Counted from the stretch's first letter, positions 8,497 to 17,864 are shown. The stretch is 64,000 nt of DNA from an uncultured Saprospiraceae bacterium (GCA_937980645.1 CALJPQ010000003.1:62001-126000); one strand, 5' to 3'. Translations and numbers: made by a program. The notes: generated from the letters alone by a model not told the origin.

Positions 8497-11400
8497 ATGC
8501 TTAGTTTGCTGAGCGGCACACCGTTTTTTGCGCAGCCCGCATGCGATTGCACGAACATCGTTCCCTGGATGACCTTTGCACAAGACGAGCAGTTGCTTTT
8601 GCCCTTTTGCGATAAAGCTGCATTTGTAGCAGAGATATGGAACGGCTGCGACGACCCTCTCGAAGCCAGAATTCGGGTTCAGATCAGGTTTGGGGTGCCC
8701 GGGCTATCGAATGACCCTCTGAAACCTATCACGTATATGGGGTCCATAGAGGTAGATAATGAGTATTACGAAGTATGTGCCATCAAGGGGGAAATTCGGC
8801 AATGCCGGGTTTTCGAGTTTGAGTTTATCGGTATGGTTCCAGGGATAGACCTGGTGGAGTTGTTATTACCCTTCACCATAGAACCTCACCTGCAGGATGC
8901 GGCAACGGTATATAATATTTCGGTGCGATTTGAGTCGCTCTATCCGGAGTGTGAGGGGTTTTATACAACAGTGCAAGAGCTCACGATGCGCGTTGTGCCG
9001 GGTCTTGCACGTACGCCAATTAGCGGAAAGGTGTCAGACCTGATAAACGCTGGTCGTTTGCTGGGCAACGCCTGTAGCAACGCAACGGTGGAGGCGCACA
9101 CTGTCAAGGATGTGTTAGAAGTGGACGTAGATTACTGCTTTGACGGCACCCCCAACAATCGCTCGTTGCTGTATTTGCTTCCGGGTACGCAAATCATTGT
9201 TCGCTCGGGGGTAACGCTTGCGTTGGACGAGGCTCGAGTGTTCACTTGCGATACGCTGGCCAAAGGCATTTTGGTGGAGACAGGCGGCCATCTTGTCGCA
9301 GAGAATTCTTCGCTGGAAGATTGTCGCTTTGCCATTGATGCACAGGTCAATTCGACGCTGCGCGCCGAAGGCAACGTCCTGAAGAACAACTATGTGGGCA
9401 TGCGTTTCGACATGCAGGGGGCGTCATCGCCAGCGCGGGTGAATCAGCTGATTTTGGGCAATGCGTTTACGACCACGCGCCCGCTTAAAGCACCCCACGT
9501 GGGCATGCCGGAGGCGGTGGAGACGCGCGGGTACTGCGGCATATTGCTGCGCGATTACGACGATTTCAACGTCTTTGGCAGCCAGGCGAACACTTTCAGC
9601 CACTTGGCTAACGGCATCGTGGGCTACAACAGCACAGGCAACATCGGGAACATGACGCTTGAAGACCTCAAGTCGGTGGACGCGACACCAGTGTATCCGC
9701 TAGAAGGCTACGGCGTTTACCTGTCCTCGACAGCCAGCGGGCGGTGGTTCAACGTGAACTTGTCCTGGACGACCATGACGTTTTCGGGAGTGAAGCGGGC
9801 TGTTTTTGGCCACAACATGGCCGGTAAAGTTGAAAAGATTGAAACAACGAACGTAGGCGGTGGCATTCAATGGCAAAGCAGCCCGCTGCGCGATGTGCGC
9901 CTGCTGAACAACACTATTCGGGCCGAGTCCTTTGGGATCTACTCCTGGCGCAACGAGCCGCTGCGACCCATTAGTGCCATGCAGCAGAATTTCATCACGG
10001 TTACAAGTGCTTCGGGGCTGAACCTCGGGCCGGCCCGCGGCATCTGGATGGATGAAACGGGGATGGTGGGTGACCCGCCACTGCGCGGCTGGCAGGTAAC
10101 CAACAACTTGATAACCCTCCAGCGCGGTGGTACGGGTATTGGCTACCGCAAGGGCGTATTCGGCCTGCTGCTGAACAACTACGCTAACCAGACCTCCGGT
10201 ACAGGGCTGTACCACGGGCTGTTGTGCGAAGACCCGGTGTTCAGCGAAATGGCCTACAACACCCTCACGCGCAGCCAGTTGCAAGGCGATGGCGCCGGCA
10301 TCCTCAACCGCGGCGGCTCGGCCAGCGCCTATACCTGCAATATCGTGGACAAAACCGCCCGCGGCATGCAGTTCCAGGACATAGCCGACCTGACCAACCG
10401 CGTGCGCGGAAACCGCTTCAACGAACACATCACCGGCCTGCAAATAGACCCCGGCAGCGCCATAGGCATCCAGTACCACACCGGAAACCGCTGGAACCTG
10501 CAGTTCATTGACCCAAACCAGGGCATCCTGGGAGGAAGATGCTTCGGCAACTTTAAACAGTCCCGCTTCTACGTGGACGGTTCGGAAGACCCGGCATACC
10601 TTCCGGTGGTGGACCCGCTGGGCTGGTTCCTCGATGAAGCGAGTCCGGGCACGTACCGGTGCGATCCGCCTTTTGAGTTTGGGCCGCAGACCGACGACCC
10701 CACAGGGTTAGACGCGCGGGTGGCTTCGGGCGGTTCGGTGTCGGAAGTGTATGGGCCGGAGATGGCCTGGAAGGCGGCTTATCGGCTGTATCGGAAGTTG
10801 TTGCGGCAGCCAGAGCTGGCGCAGGACAGCCTGTACGCGGCGTTTCGGGCCTACCACGAGCCGCGCTCGACGGGCCGCCTGGCGGCCGTAGCCGAGGCCG
10901 TGGGCGGGCTGTTCGCCCTGACGGCCGAACAGGACTCCCTGCTGGCGCTCTATCGGGCCGAACAGGAAGCCAGAGCCGAGCAGTTGCGCCAGCTGGACAG
11001 CCTGCGCTACGCCGGCCAGAGTGTGTCGGAGAGCGTCTATCAGGCAGCACAGGAAGCCAGCGCTGAAGCGCGAGAGCAGTACGAGGCCTATGCCGATGCG
11101 CTCATCGCTGCACGCCGTGCCCAGGCAGCGGCACTGGCTACGCAAAACAGCGGCATCACCACCGATGCCCTGCCGGCCGCCAACCACAAGGCCGTCAACG
11201 CGGCATTGCTGCACCTGCTGCAAACCGACACCCTCTCTGCCGCCGACGCAGCGGCACTGGCGGACATCGCCGAACAGTGCCCACTCGAAGGCGGCGACGC
11301 CGTCTATGAGGCCCGCGCCTTGCTGGGTGGCGGCGTCTATTACGACGACGACGCGCTGTGTGGCCTGGCCCAGTGGCGCAGCCGCGAAGTGCCGCGGCTG

Positions 11401-11649
11401 CCAGCCCAGGCACAGCCAACAAGAGAGATGCTCTATCCGAACCCGACGAATGGCCTGCTGTACTGGAGCGGTGCGCAACCGGTGCGAATACGACTGCTCA
11501 ACGCTACCGGACAACTGACTCTGGACCAACCGTTGGTCGGCAGTACATTGCCCATCGGTCTTTTACCTGAAGGACTCTACGTGGCACAAGTTTTCGACGC
11601 CCAGACGCACGCGCTGCTGTCGGTGCAGAAGGTGGTATTGAAACGATAG
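8497..11649 (+). CDS. Secreted T9SS cargo protein with parallel beta-helix and coiled-coil region
   Basis: Starting from ATG 8497 the product has 1050 residues. Residues 1-13 are hydrophobic and end in FFAQ, a signal-peptide end, but they lack the usual basic n-region. Reading the frame upstream adds LKNWAAKVGLF, which would complete a signal peptide, so the natural start may be upstream. The candidate is ATG 8378, now out of frame across a GCACGAC repeat. Residues about 210-760 are rich in short N/G-turn motifs (LKNNYVGM, LLNNTI) typical of right-handed beta-helices. About 770-880 is Ala/Glu/Gln-rich and probably coiled coil. Residues about 965-1050 are a T9SS type A sorting domain (YPNP, then GLYVAQVF and QKVVLKR). 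The predicted location is the cell surface or outside the cell. No enzymatic motif was seen. The last 64 bases before the end match the next gene exactly. Confidence 0.85.
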   Translation: MLSLLSGTPFFAQPACDCTNIVPWMTFAQDEQLLLPFCDKAAFVAEIWNGCDDPLEARIRVQIRFGVPGLSNDPLKPITYMGSIEVDNEYYEVCAIKGEIRQCRVFEFEFIGMVPGIDLVELLLPFTIEPHLQDAATVYNISVRFESLYPECEGFYTTVQELTMRVVPGLARTPISGKVSDLINAGRLLGNACSNATVEAHTVKDVLEVDVDYCFDGTPNNRSLLYLLPGTQIIVRSGVTLALDEARVFTCDTLAKGILVETGGHLVAENSSLEDCRFAIDAQVNSTLRAEGNVLKNNYVGMRFDMQGASSPARVNQLILGNAFTTTRPLKAPHVGMPEAVETRGYCGILLRDYDDFNVFGSQANTFSHLANGIVGYNSTGNIGNMTLEDLKSVDATPVYPLEGYGVYLSSTASGRWFNVNLSWTTMTFSGVKRAVFGHNMAGKVEKIETTNVGGGIQWQSSPLRDVRLLNNTIRAESFGIYSWRNEPLRPISAMQQNFITVTSASGLNLGPARGIWMDETGMVGDPPLRGWQVTNNLITLQRGGTGIGYRKGVFGLLLNNYANQTSGTGLYHGLLCEDPVFSEMAYNTLTRSQLQGDGAGILNRGGSASAYTCNIVDKTARGMQFQDIADLTNRVRGNRFNEHITGLQIDPGSAIGIQYHTGNRWNLQFIDPNQGILGGRCFGNFKQSRFYVDGSEDPAYLPVVDPLGWFLDEASPGTYRCDPPFEFGPQTDDPTGLDARVASGGSVSEVYGPEMAWKAAYRLYRKLLRQPELAQDSLYAAFRAYHEPRSTGRLAAVAEAVGGLFALTAEQDSLLALYRAEQEARAEQLRQLDSLRYAGQSVSESVYQAAQEASAEAREQYEAYADALIAARRAQAAALATQNSGITTDALPAANHKAVNAALLHLLQTDTLSAADAAALADIAEQCPLEGGDAVYEARALLGGGVYYDDDALCGLAQWRSREVPRLPAQAQPTREMLYPNPTNGLLYWSGAQPVRIRLLNATGQLTLDQPLVGSTLPIGLLPEGLYVAQVFDAQTHALLSVQKVVLKR

Positions 11650-11657
11650 GCACTTTG

Positions 11658-11699
11658 GCAGGCGGTATGGTCAGGCACATTCCGCCTGCTGTTTTTTTT
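11658..11699 (+). terminator. Rho-independent terminator after the 8497 gene
   Basis: GCAGGCGG (11658-11665) pairs perfectly with CCGCCTGC (11682-11689) and is followed by eight T residues at 11692-11699. It begins eight bases after the stop of the upstream gene and ends before the next start, so the two T9SS genes are probably separate transcripts. Confidence 0.8.
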
Positions 11700-11726
11700 C
11701 ATCAATCATAAAAAAGCTTGATTATC

Positions 11727-13460
11727 ATGAAAGCAAAGATTATCTATGGTTTTCTATGGGCCATGTGTTGGATTGGTGTGGCTGTGGCCCAGCGGCACGA
11801 CAATGTGTGGGTGATGGGCTACAACACAGCGCCGAACAATTTGAACTGGGGCATTTTGTTTGAATTCAACGACTCTTTGACGATACGCTATCGGGCGCAC
11901 TATGCCGATTTTTTGAATGCCAATACCTCTATCAGCGACTCTTTGGGTCATTTGGTGCTGATGAGCAATGGGTGTTATGTAGCGGACTCGTCGGGGAATG
12001 TTATTCCGGGAGGGCATGGGTTAAATCCGGGATGGTTACACAATATTTTTTGCGTTACTAATCAAGGATATACGATGCCTCAGGGTATTATCACATTGCC
12101 AGATCCGGGTCGGGCTTATGTGTATCATTTGTTTCATTTGAACAATACAGCGGATGGTTGGACCCGTTACTTACATCACACAGTGGTGGATATGAGTTTA
12201 AATAATGGTAAGGGTGGTGTGTTGTTCAAGAACGCCGTATTGGTTGAAGACTCGTTGCAACATGGTGAGTTACACGCGGTGCGGCATGGTAATGGTCGGG
12301 ACTGGTGGTTGGTGTCGCCGACGTTGCATAAGAATCGGTACTATATAGTGCTGTTGGATCCGGGAGGCGTTCGGGTGAAGAGTCAGGACATTGGGGTGGC
12401 AGTGGAATATACGTTTTCCTATCATACGGGTCAGGCGGCGTTTTCGCCGGATGGGACTCGGTATGCTCGTTACAATGCGTTGACGGATCTTCGTTTGTTT
12501 GATTTTGATCGTTGTGCGGGTGTGTTGTCGAATCCTCGGCACATTTTGGTGCCGGAGGATTCGCTTCGGCAGCAGACGGCGGGATTGGCGTGGTCGGCGG
12601 ATGGTCGTTATTTGTACATTTCGGATGCGTACATGATCATGCAGTTTGACATGGCGTCGTCGGACATTTTTGGCAGTCGGGTGGTGGTAGCGCGCAGTCA
12701 GCCGCCGGTGTGTTTTTTGAGCAGCAATTTGGGGGTGATGGAGTTGGGTCCGGATGGTGTGATTTATTGTGTGCCGTTGGCGGGCCAAAAGTGTATGCAC
12801 CGCATCAAGCACCCGGAGCGCGGTGGTGAGGCCTGTGAGGTGGAGCACAATTACCTTCGTTTGCAGTGGAGTTATCAGGGATTGCCGCATTTTCCGAATT
12901 TTCGGTTGGGTGCGTTGGAGGGTTCTGGGTGCGATACGCTTGGTTTGCATCGTGGGCCATTGGCCAATTTTCGGTATGAGCGAGCGCAGGGGTATTGGGT
13001 GGATTTTGTGTCGGTGTCGTGGTACAATCCGGAGTGGTACCACTGGGATTTTGGGGATCCGGGTTCTGGGTTGTTGAATTACAGTTCGGAGAAGTACCCT
13101 TCGCACGAGTATCCTGGTCCTGGGCCGTATGAGGTGTGTTTGACGGTGGGCAACAAGTACGGCACTGACACGAAGTGCAAGACGGTGTGGGTGTTGCCCT
13201 TGTTGAGTGCAGGTGAGGGTTTTGTGGGTGAGTTGGGTCGTTTGTATCCCAATCCTGCGGGTGGTCAGTTGTACTGGAGTGGTGAGCAGATGGTACGGGT
13301 ACGGTTGTTCAGCGCTACGGGACAGTTGCTGTTGGATCGGGTGTTGGACGGCGGCACGCTATTGGTGGGTCATTTGCCGGAGGGTTTTTACGTGGCACAA
13401 GTTTTCGACGCCCAGACGCACGCGCTGCTGTCGGTGCAGAAGGTGGTATTGAGGCGGTAA
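11727..13460 (+). CDS. Secreted PKD-domain protein with T9SS sorting domain
   Basis: The ATG at 11727 gives 577 residues with a signal peptide (MKAKIIYGFLWAMCWIGVAVAQ). The middle part has beta-propeller-like strands (FSPDGTRYA about residue 239, LAWSADGRYLYIS about 288). Residues about 425-490 form a PKD domain, recognised by WHWDFGDPGSG and ending in YEVCLTVGN. The C-terminal 75 residues are a T9SS type A sorting domain. This architecture is common among Bacteroidota surface proteins of unknown ligand. From about 12000 the coding strand is markedly rich in G and T at third positions, unlike the GC-rich second half of the upstream gene. That skew also creates a long but spurious antisense ORF. 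The 3' end repeats 64 bases of the upstream gene. Predicted extracellular; function unknown. Confidence 0.85.
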   Translation: MKAKIIYGFLWAMCWIGVAVAQRHDNVWVMGYNTAPNNLNWGILFEFNDSLTIRYRAHYADFLNANTSISDSLGHLVLMSNGCYVADSSGNVIPGGHGLNPGWLHNIFCVTNQGYTMPQGIITLPDPGRAYVYHLFHLNNTADGWTRYLHHTVVDMSLNNGKGGVLFKNAVLVEDSLQHGELHAVRHGNGRDWWLVSPTLHKNRYYIVLLDPGGVRVKSQDIGVAVEYTFSYHTGQAAFSPDGTRYARYNALTDLRLFDFDRCAGVLSNPRHILVPEDSLRQQTAGLAWSADGRYLYISDAYMIMQFDMASSDIFGSRVVVARSQPPVCFLSSNLGVMELGPDGVIYCVPLAGQKCMHRIKHPERGGEACEVEHNYLRLQWSYQGLPHFPNFRLGALEGSGCDTLGLHRGPLANFRYERAQGYWVDFVSVSWYNPEWYHWDFGDPGSGLLNYSSEKYPSHEYPGPGPYEVCLTVGNKYGTDTKCKTVWVLPLLSAGEGFVGELGRLYPNPAGGQLYWSGEQMVRVRLFSATGQLLLDRVLDGGTLLVGHLPEGFYVAQVFDAQTHALLSVQKVVLRR

Positions 13461-13500
13461 AGGTGAAAAGAGGTCCCTTTCCGTAGAGTTCATCCGTGTC

Positions 13501-13646
13501 GGAGATGTCGCCTTCTCGTGCCTCAAGACGACACGTCCCTTGAGGCGACATCTCCTTCCGGGAGGTGTCGTCTCAGAAGAGTGAGTCGGCATTATGTTTT
13601 CGAGGTGTCGCCTTCTCGTGTCTCGAAGACGATACCTCTGAGGAGA
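13501..13646. repeat. Multi-hairpin block, second copy
   Basis: The block contains GGAGATGTCGCCTTCTCGTG, GACGACACGTCC, GAGGCGACATCTCC, GGAGGTGTCGTCTC, then a second partial unit GAGGTGTCGCCTTCTCGTG and GACGATACCTCTGAGG. It is clearly homologous to 7745-7957, including the linker CAGAAGAG. It fills the space between two convergent genes, the PKD protein and sppA, where it could serve as a bidirectional transcription barrier. Confidence 0.75.
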
Positions 13647-13648
13647 CT

Positions 13649-15436
13649 TTAGCGCAGGATGATTTCAAAGGGCAGGCGTGCCTGGATGCCCTGGTTTTTG
13701 CGGGCGTCGCGCAGCATTCGATACATGGGGTAGAGTTCGCCCAGGTCGGAGCGCATCATCCAGGCGCGCACTTCGTCGTCGGGGTCGGTTTGGCGCATGA
13801 GTTTGTCTAAGATTTGCTCTAAGGGCGTTTTGGTGGCCGGGTATTCGACGACGCGATATTTTTCGATGCCGGCGCGTTGTGCGGCGGCGCTGAGGGCGCG
13901 GTCTAAGCTGCCGAGGTCGTCCACTAAGCCGATTTCGCGGGCTTTTTGCCCGATCCAGACGCGGCCCTGGGCGATTTCGTGCACCTGTTCGGGGGTCATG
14001 CGTCGGCCTTTGGCCACGCGCTCTAAGAAGTCGGCGTAGATGCGGTCAATCTGGCCCTGGATGAGGCGGCTTTCGTCGGGTGAAAAGTCAAAGAAGGGCG
14101 TTCCGAAGGCCGAATATCGCTGAGTTCGGACGGTGTCGGCAGTGATGCCTAATTTGTTTTTCATGGTGTTTTGGAGGATGGGTATGACGCCGAACACACC
14201 GATGGAGCCGGTGATGGTGGTGGGTTCGGCAAAGATGCTGTCGGCCTGGCAGGCGATGTAGTAGCCGCCGGAAGCGGCCACGTCGCCCATGCTGACGATG
14301 ACGGGTTTGCCGGCTTCGCGGCAGAGGATGATTTCGCGTAGGATGTTTTCGCTGGCCAGCACGCTGCCGCCGGGCGAGTTGACGCGCAGCACGATGGCCT
14401 TGACGGCTTTGTCCTGGCGGATGCGGCGCAGCATTTTAACATAGGGCCCGTCCAAGATTTCGCCCGGGTCGCCTTTGTCGCCGTCGGCGATGGCGCCTTC
14501 GGCATAGACGACAGCGATTTTATCCTTTGCCTTGAAGTCAATCTTCTTAACGCGGGCGTCAAAATAGTCTTCGACTTTGACGCGGTTCAGTTTGTCGTCT
14601 TTGCCCAAGCCCATGCGTTCTTTGAGACGTTCCAGGGCTTCGTCTTCGTAGGCTAAGCGGTCCACCAAGCGGCGGTTGAGGGCGCCTTCAGCGGTGCGGC
14701 CGTCGAAGTTTTCGGCGATGTTGCGCAGCGTGTCGGCGGGTATGTTGCGGCTGGCGCTGATGTCGGCGATCATGTCGTCGTACAGCGCTGTTACGTATTC
14801 GCGCACCTGCAGGCGGTTTTCGGGGCTCATCTTGTCTAAGCGGAACGGCTCGGTGGCGCTCTTGAATTTGCCAGCGTAGAAGATGCGCATTTGCACGTCT
14901 AATTTGTCCAGCATGCCCTTGAAGAAGAGGATAGTGCTCGACAAGCCGCGAAAGTCCACGCCACCGATGGGGTTTATCAGCACTTCATCGGCCACAGAAG
15001 CTAAGTAGTAGCCCCCCTGCGTGTACAGGTGTGCGTATGCCACGACGAATTTGCCCGATGAGCGGAAGTCGGCCAGTGCTTCGCGCAGGGCATTGTGCGA
15101 GGCCCAGCCCATGATGGGCGTGGCTTTGTTGAGATAGATGCCTTTGATGTCGGGGTCTTCTTTGGCTTTGCGAATAGCGCGGATAATGTCGTGCAGCCCC
15201 AGGACGTCTTTTTGCTCGAGTTCGAAGGGCGAAATGGGGATATTGTTAGTTTTTTCCGGCACGAGGTTGTCTAACGACAACTCCAGCACCGTGTTGGGTT
15301 TGACTTCTGCTTTGGCTTTTTCCAGGCCTTTAGAGGCTAAGCTGGTGATGGAACCGATAGCCACAGAGAAAAGCAGCAGCAAGGCTAAGAAGGTGCCTAA
15401 GCAGGAGGCAAATAGAAATTTGAAAAACTGGCTCAT
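13649..15436 (-). CDS. sppA: Signal peptide peptidase SppA, 67K type
   Basis: The product has 595 residues from the ATG at 15436, chosen because [11 protein letters not shown] leads straight into the N-terminal membrane anchor (residues about 5-32). An upstream in-frame start at 15475 would add 13 residues with no purpose. Two tandem S49 peptidase domains are present. The N-terminal one carries the conserved lysine region GKFKSATEP (about 189-197). The C-terminal one carries the catalytic serine in DVAASGGYY (serine about 389), with the substrate groove sequence NSPGGSV about 353. This is the Lys-Ser dyad arrangement of the E. coli-like double-domain SppA, about the usual length. It degrades cleaved signal peptides in the membrane, a fitting job next to many secreted proteins. 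A TAATTTTG-like box lies upstream at 15504-15511 on the minus strand. Confidence 0.95.
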   Translation of the reverse strand: MSQFFKFLFASCLGTFLALLLLFSVAIGSITSLASKGLEKAKAEVKPNTVLELSLDNLVPEKTNNIPISPFELEQKDVLGLHDIIRAIRKAKEDPDIKGIYLNKATPIMGWASHNALREALADFRSSGKFVVAYAHLYTQGGYYLASVADEVLINPIGGVDFRGLSSTILFFKGMLDKLDVQMRIFYAGKFKSATEPFRLDKMSPENRLQVREYVTALYDDMIADISASRNIPADTLRNIAENFDGRTAEGALNRRLVDRLAYEDEALERLKERMGLGKDDKLNRVKVEDYFDARVKKIDFKAKDKIAVVYAEGAIADGDKGDPGEILDGPYVKMLRRIRQDKAVKAIVLRVNSPGGSVLASENILREIILCREAGKPVIVSMGDVAASGGYYIACQADSIFAEPTTITGSIGVFGVIPILQNTMKNKLGITADTVRTQRYSAFGTPFFDFSPDESRLIQGQIDRIYADFLERVAKGRRMTPEQVHEIAQGRVWIGQKAREIGLVDDLGSLDRALSAAAQRAGIEKYRVVEYPATKTPLEQILDKLMRQTDPDDEVRAWMMRSDLGELYPMYRMLRDARKNQGIQARLPFEIILR

Positions 15437-15503
15437 AGCGCGCAAGGAGTCGAATTCTGTTGAAATAGGCTTCAAAGAACGCGCCTTTGCGTACTATTCT
15501 GCT

Positions 15504-15511
15504 CAAAATTA
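15504..15511 (-). promoter_or_regulatory. Candidate -7 box TAATTTTG for sppA
   Basis: Read on the minus strand, 15511 to 15504 is TAATTTTG, matching TAnnTTTG, about 68 bases before the chosen sppA start. No good -33 TTG was found at the expected distance, so the call rests on the -7 element alone. Confidence 0.35.
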
Positions 15512-15525
15512 GATGAAAGCCCGTT

Positions 15526-15855
15526 TTATTCCGACTCGGGGGCCAGTTGCACCTGTAAGCCTTCGAGTTCGTCGCGCAGGCGTATCTGGCAGCCTAAGCG
15601 GCTGTTGGCCTGTACGAAGAAGGCCGAGTCGAGCATAGCCAGCTCGTCGTCTGACGGTGGGGGCAGTTCGTGTTCGCTCAGCACATAGACGTGGCAGGAG
15701 GCACACAGGGCCATGCCGCCGCAGGTGCCTTTGACGGGCAGGCCGTAGCTTTTGCACAGTTCCATGAGGTTCAGGCCCATATCGGTGGGCGCTTCCAAGC
15801 GGTGTGGCTGGTTTTCGCGGTCAATAACCGTAACGGTGATGACGTGTTCGGGCAT
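15526..15855 (-). CDS. [2Fe-2S] ferredoxin
   Basis: The product has 109 residues. The cluster ligands are Cys45, Cys51 and Cys54 (C-x5-C-x2-C in TCGGMALCASC) with Cys89 in SRLGC. This is the adrenodoxin/putidaredoxin-like pattern of the plant-type 2Fe-2S fold. It lies 23 bases downstream of a ferredoxin-NADP reductase on the same strand, so the two probably form an electron-transfer pair. The C-terminus is acidic (LAPESE). The partner oxygenase or reductase is not in the window. A second, similar ferredoxin is encoded at 55387-55728. Confidence 0.93.
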   Translation of the reverse strand: MPEHVITVTVIDRENQPHRLEAPTDMGLNLMELCKSYGLPVKGTCGGMALCASCHVYVLSEHELPPPSDDELAMLDSAFFVQANSRLGCQIRLRDELEGLQVQLAPESE

Positions 15856-15878
15856 GGGCGATGCGCAAGCGTTCCGGT

Positions 15879-16922
15879 TCAGGCGGGTGTTTCTACCGGC
15901 AGGCCTTCAATGCCGGTAACGGTGGTGTACTTAAAGGAGAGCTTTTGGCCCGGGTTGGCCACTTTGAATGCCGACTGGCAGGCTAAGGTGGCTTCGTGGA
16001 ATCCGCACAGGATGAGTTTGAGTTTTCCCGGGTAGGTGTTGATGTCGCCGATGGCGAACACGCCCGGGAGGTTGGTGCTATAATCGTAGGTGTTGACTGC
16101 TATGGCGCCATCCTGGAGTTCCAGCCCCCATTCGCTGATGGGGCCGAGTTTGGGCGTCAGGCCGAAGAGGGGCAGGAAGTAGTCGGTGTCCACCTCGAGG
16201 GCGCCCTCGGTGTCGTGTTGGATGGTTACGCGCTCTAAGTGCCCATTGCCGCTGAGGCCCACCACCTGTGCGTTGGTGATGAGGCGGATGCGGCCCTGTT
16301 GGGCTAGATGTTGCACTTTTTCGACCGAGTCTGGGGCGCCGCGGAATTCGCTGCGGCGGTGCACCAGTGTCAGGGATTTGGCCTCGTCGGCTAAGTAGAT
16401 CGTCCAGTCCAGGGCCGAGTCACCGCCTCCAGCGATGACGACGCGCTGGCCGCGGTAATCCTCTGGATTGCGCACGTAGTAGGCAACGCCGCGTCCATTC
16501 TCGTAATCGCCAATGTTGCCGATGGGCGGTTTGCGCGGTTCAAAAGAACCTAACCCCCCGGCGATGAACACGACCGGCGCCACATGCACCGTGCCGTGGT
16601 CGGTAACGACGCGCCAGCGGCCATCGGCCTGGCGTTCCAGTATTTCGGCGCGCTCGCCCAGCGTGAAGCCTGGGCGGAAGGGCGCTATCTGCTTCAGCAG
16701 GTTTTGCACCAGATCGCCCGCCAGCACGCTGGGGTAGCCCGGAATGTCGTAGATGGGCTTTTTCGGATAAATTTCGGCCAGCTGCCCGCCCGGCTGGGGC
16801 AGGATGTCTATCAAATGGCAGCGCATTTTCAGCAGTCCAGCCTCAAAAACGGAAAACAGGCCCACTGGCCCGGCGCCGATGATGATGATGTCGGTCTCGA
16901 TGTACTTAGCGTTCATGCCCAT
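15879..16922 (-). CDS. Ferredoxin-NADP reductase, thioredoxin reductase-like type
   Basis: The product has 347 residues; the ATG at 16916 is an equally good start, two codons later. The FAD-binding motif GAGPVGLFS is near residues 17-25. The NADP-binding motif GGGDSALDW is near 169. The C-terminal FAD signature GVFAIGDINTYPG is near 288, and a phosphate-binding region follows. The CxxC redox pair of thioredoxin reductase is absent, as expected for this FNR subfamily (YumC-like). It moves electrons between NADPH and ferredoxin in the cytoplasm. The ferredoxin gene is immediately downstream and is its likely partner. Confidence 0.93.
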   Translation of the reverse strand: MGMNAKYIETDIIIIGAGPVGLFSVFEAGLLKMRCHLIDILPQPGGQLAEIYPKKPIYDIPGYPSVLAGDLVQNLLKQIAPFRPGFTLGERAEILERQADGRWRVVTDHGTVHVAPVVFIAGGLGSFEPRKPPIGNIGDYENGRGVAYYVRNPEDYRGQRVVIAGGGDSALDWTIYLADEAKSLTLVHRRSEFRGAPDSVEKVQHLAQQGRIRLITNAQVVGLSGNGHLERVTIQHDTEGALEVDTDYFLPLFGLTPKLGPISEWGLELQDGAIAVNTYDYSTNLPGVFAIGDINTYPGKLKLILCGFHEATLACQSAFKVANPGQKLSFKYTTVTGIEGLPVETPA

Positions 16923-17017
16923 AAAACAACCCTCATTGGCATAAAGATGTGCGGCAAAGGTCAGGCGTGCTGCCGAGGGCTTATGCTGGTTTTAATTGCC
17001 TGATGAAATGACATCTA

Positions 17018-17797
17018 TCACTTTCCCTGAAAACGCGCCGGGCGCTTTTCCACAAAGGCACTCACGCCCTCGCGGAAGTCCTCAGTGTCGCAGCAGGTGC
17101 CAAAGGCGTCTGCCTCGAAGGCGAAGCCGTCCGCTCCTGGCGAAAAGTAGGCGTTAGCACACTCGATGACTTTAGCTATGGCCACCGGTGCTTTGGCGGC
17201 GATTTTTTCAATCAGTTCGCAGGCTTTGGCCACCTCCTGGCCGGCAGGTACGACGTAATTGACTAAGCCCAAGCGCAGGGCTTCTTCGGCGCCGATCATG
17301 TCGGCTGTCATGAGCAATTCTAGCGCCTTGCCTCGCCCGATATATCGGATGAGGCGCTGGGTGCCGCCATAGCCCGGTATCAGGCCCAGGTTTACTTCCG
17401 GCTGCCCAAAGCGCGCCCGCTCGCCCGCCACGCGCAGATGGCAGGCCATGGCCAGCTCGCAGCCGCCGCCCAGTGCAAAACCATTCACCGCCGCCACTAC
17501 CGGGCGCTCAAAACGCTCGATGAGGCCGAACACCTGCTGACCGCTGCGCGCAAAGGCGGCGCCTTCAGCTCCGTTCAGACCGCTAAACTCGGTAATGTCG
17601 GCTCCGGCCACAAAGGCCTTCTCACCAGCGCCCGTCAGAACAACGCCCTTCAGCCCGGCCAGTGCCGGCGCCTCTTCGCCAAAAAAACGGCGCAACTCGG
17701 CCATCGTCGCTGTATTCAGCGCATTCAGCGCCTTCTCGCGGCTGATGGTTACCACGGCTATGCCGTCGCGGTGTTCAATGCGTAAGTTGTCGTACAT
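17018..17797 (-). CDS. Enoyl-CoA hydratase/isomerase family protein
   Basis: The start at 17797 (MYDNLRIEHRDG) gives 259 residues, the normal length. A longer frame back to 17842 would add a poorly conserved hydrophobic stretch. The crotonase fold is clear, with the oxyanion-hole motif AGADI (64-68) and ALGGGCELAMA holding the first catalytic glutamate (about 114). RFGQPEVNLGLIPGYGGTQRL holds the second (about 134). Both glutamates are present, which supports true hydratase activity on short- or medium-chain trans-2-enoyl-CoA in beta-oxidation or butyryl-CoA metabolism. It is the first of a run of minus-strand housekeeping genes. The acyl-CoA dehydrogenase at 36133 may act in the same pathway. 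Confidence 0.93.
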   Translation of the reverse strand: MYDNLRIEHRDGIAVVTISREKALNALNTATMAELRRFFGEEAPALAGLKGVVLTGAGEKAFVAGADITEFSGLNGAEGAAFARSGQQVFGLIERFERPVVAAVNGFALGGGCELAMACHLRVAGERARFGQPEVNLGLIPGYGGTQRLIRYIGRGKALELLMTADMIGAEEALRLGLVNYVVPAGQEVAKACELIEKIAAKAPVAIAKVIECANAYFSPGADGFAFEADAFGTCCDTEDFREGVSAFVEKRPARFQGK

Positions 17798-17864
17798 GAA
17801 AATGAAGAATGAAAGGTGGAAAGTGGTGATTTTTTGTTTCAAAGACGACTCCTCTTTGTTTCAA

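Noticed and set aside
9700..10479. 259-codon minus-strand ORF, and 10708-11529 (273 codons)
   Set aside because: Antisense to the beta-helix/T9SS gene, which has a signal peptide, terminator and sorting domain in its own frame.
12270..13106. 278-codon minus-strand ORF, Arg/Thr/Ile-rich
   Set aside because: Created by the G/T skew of the PKD-protein gene; no start context or fold signature.
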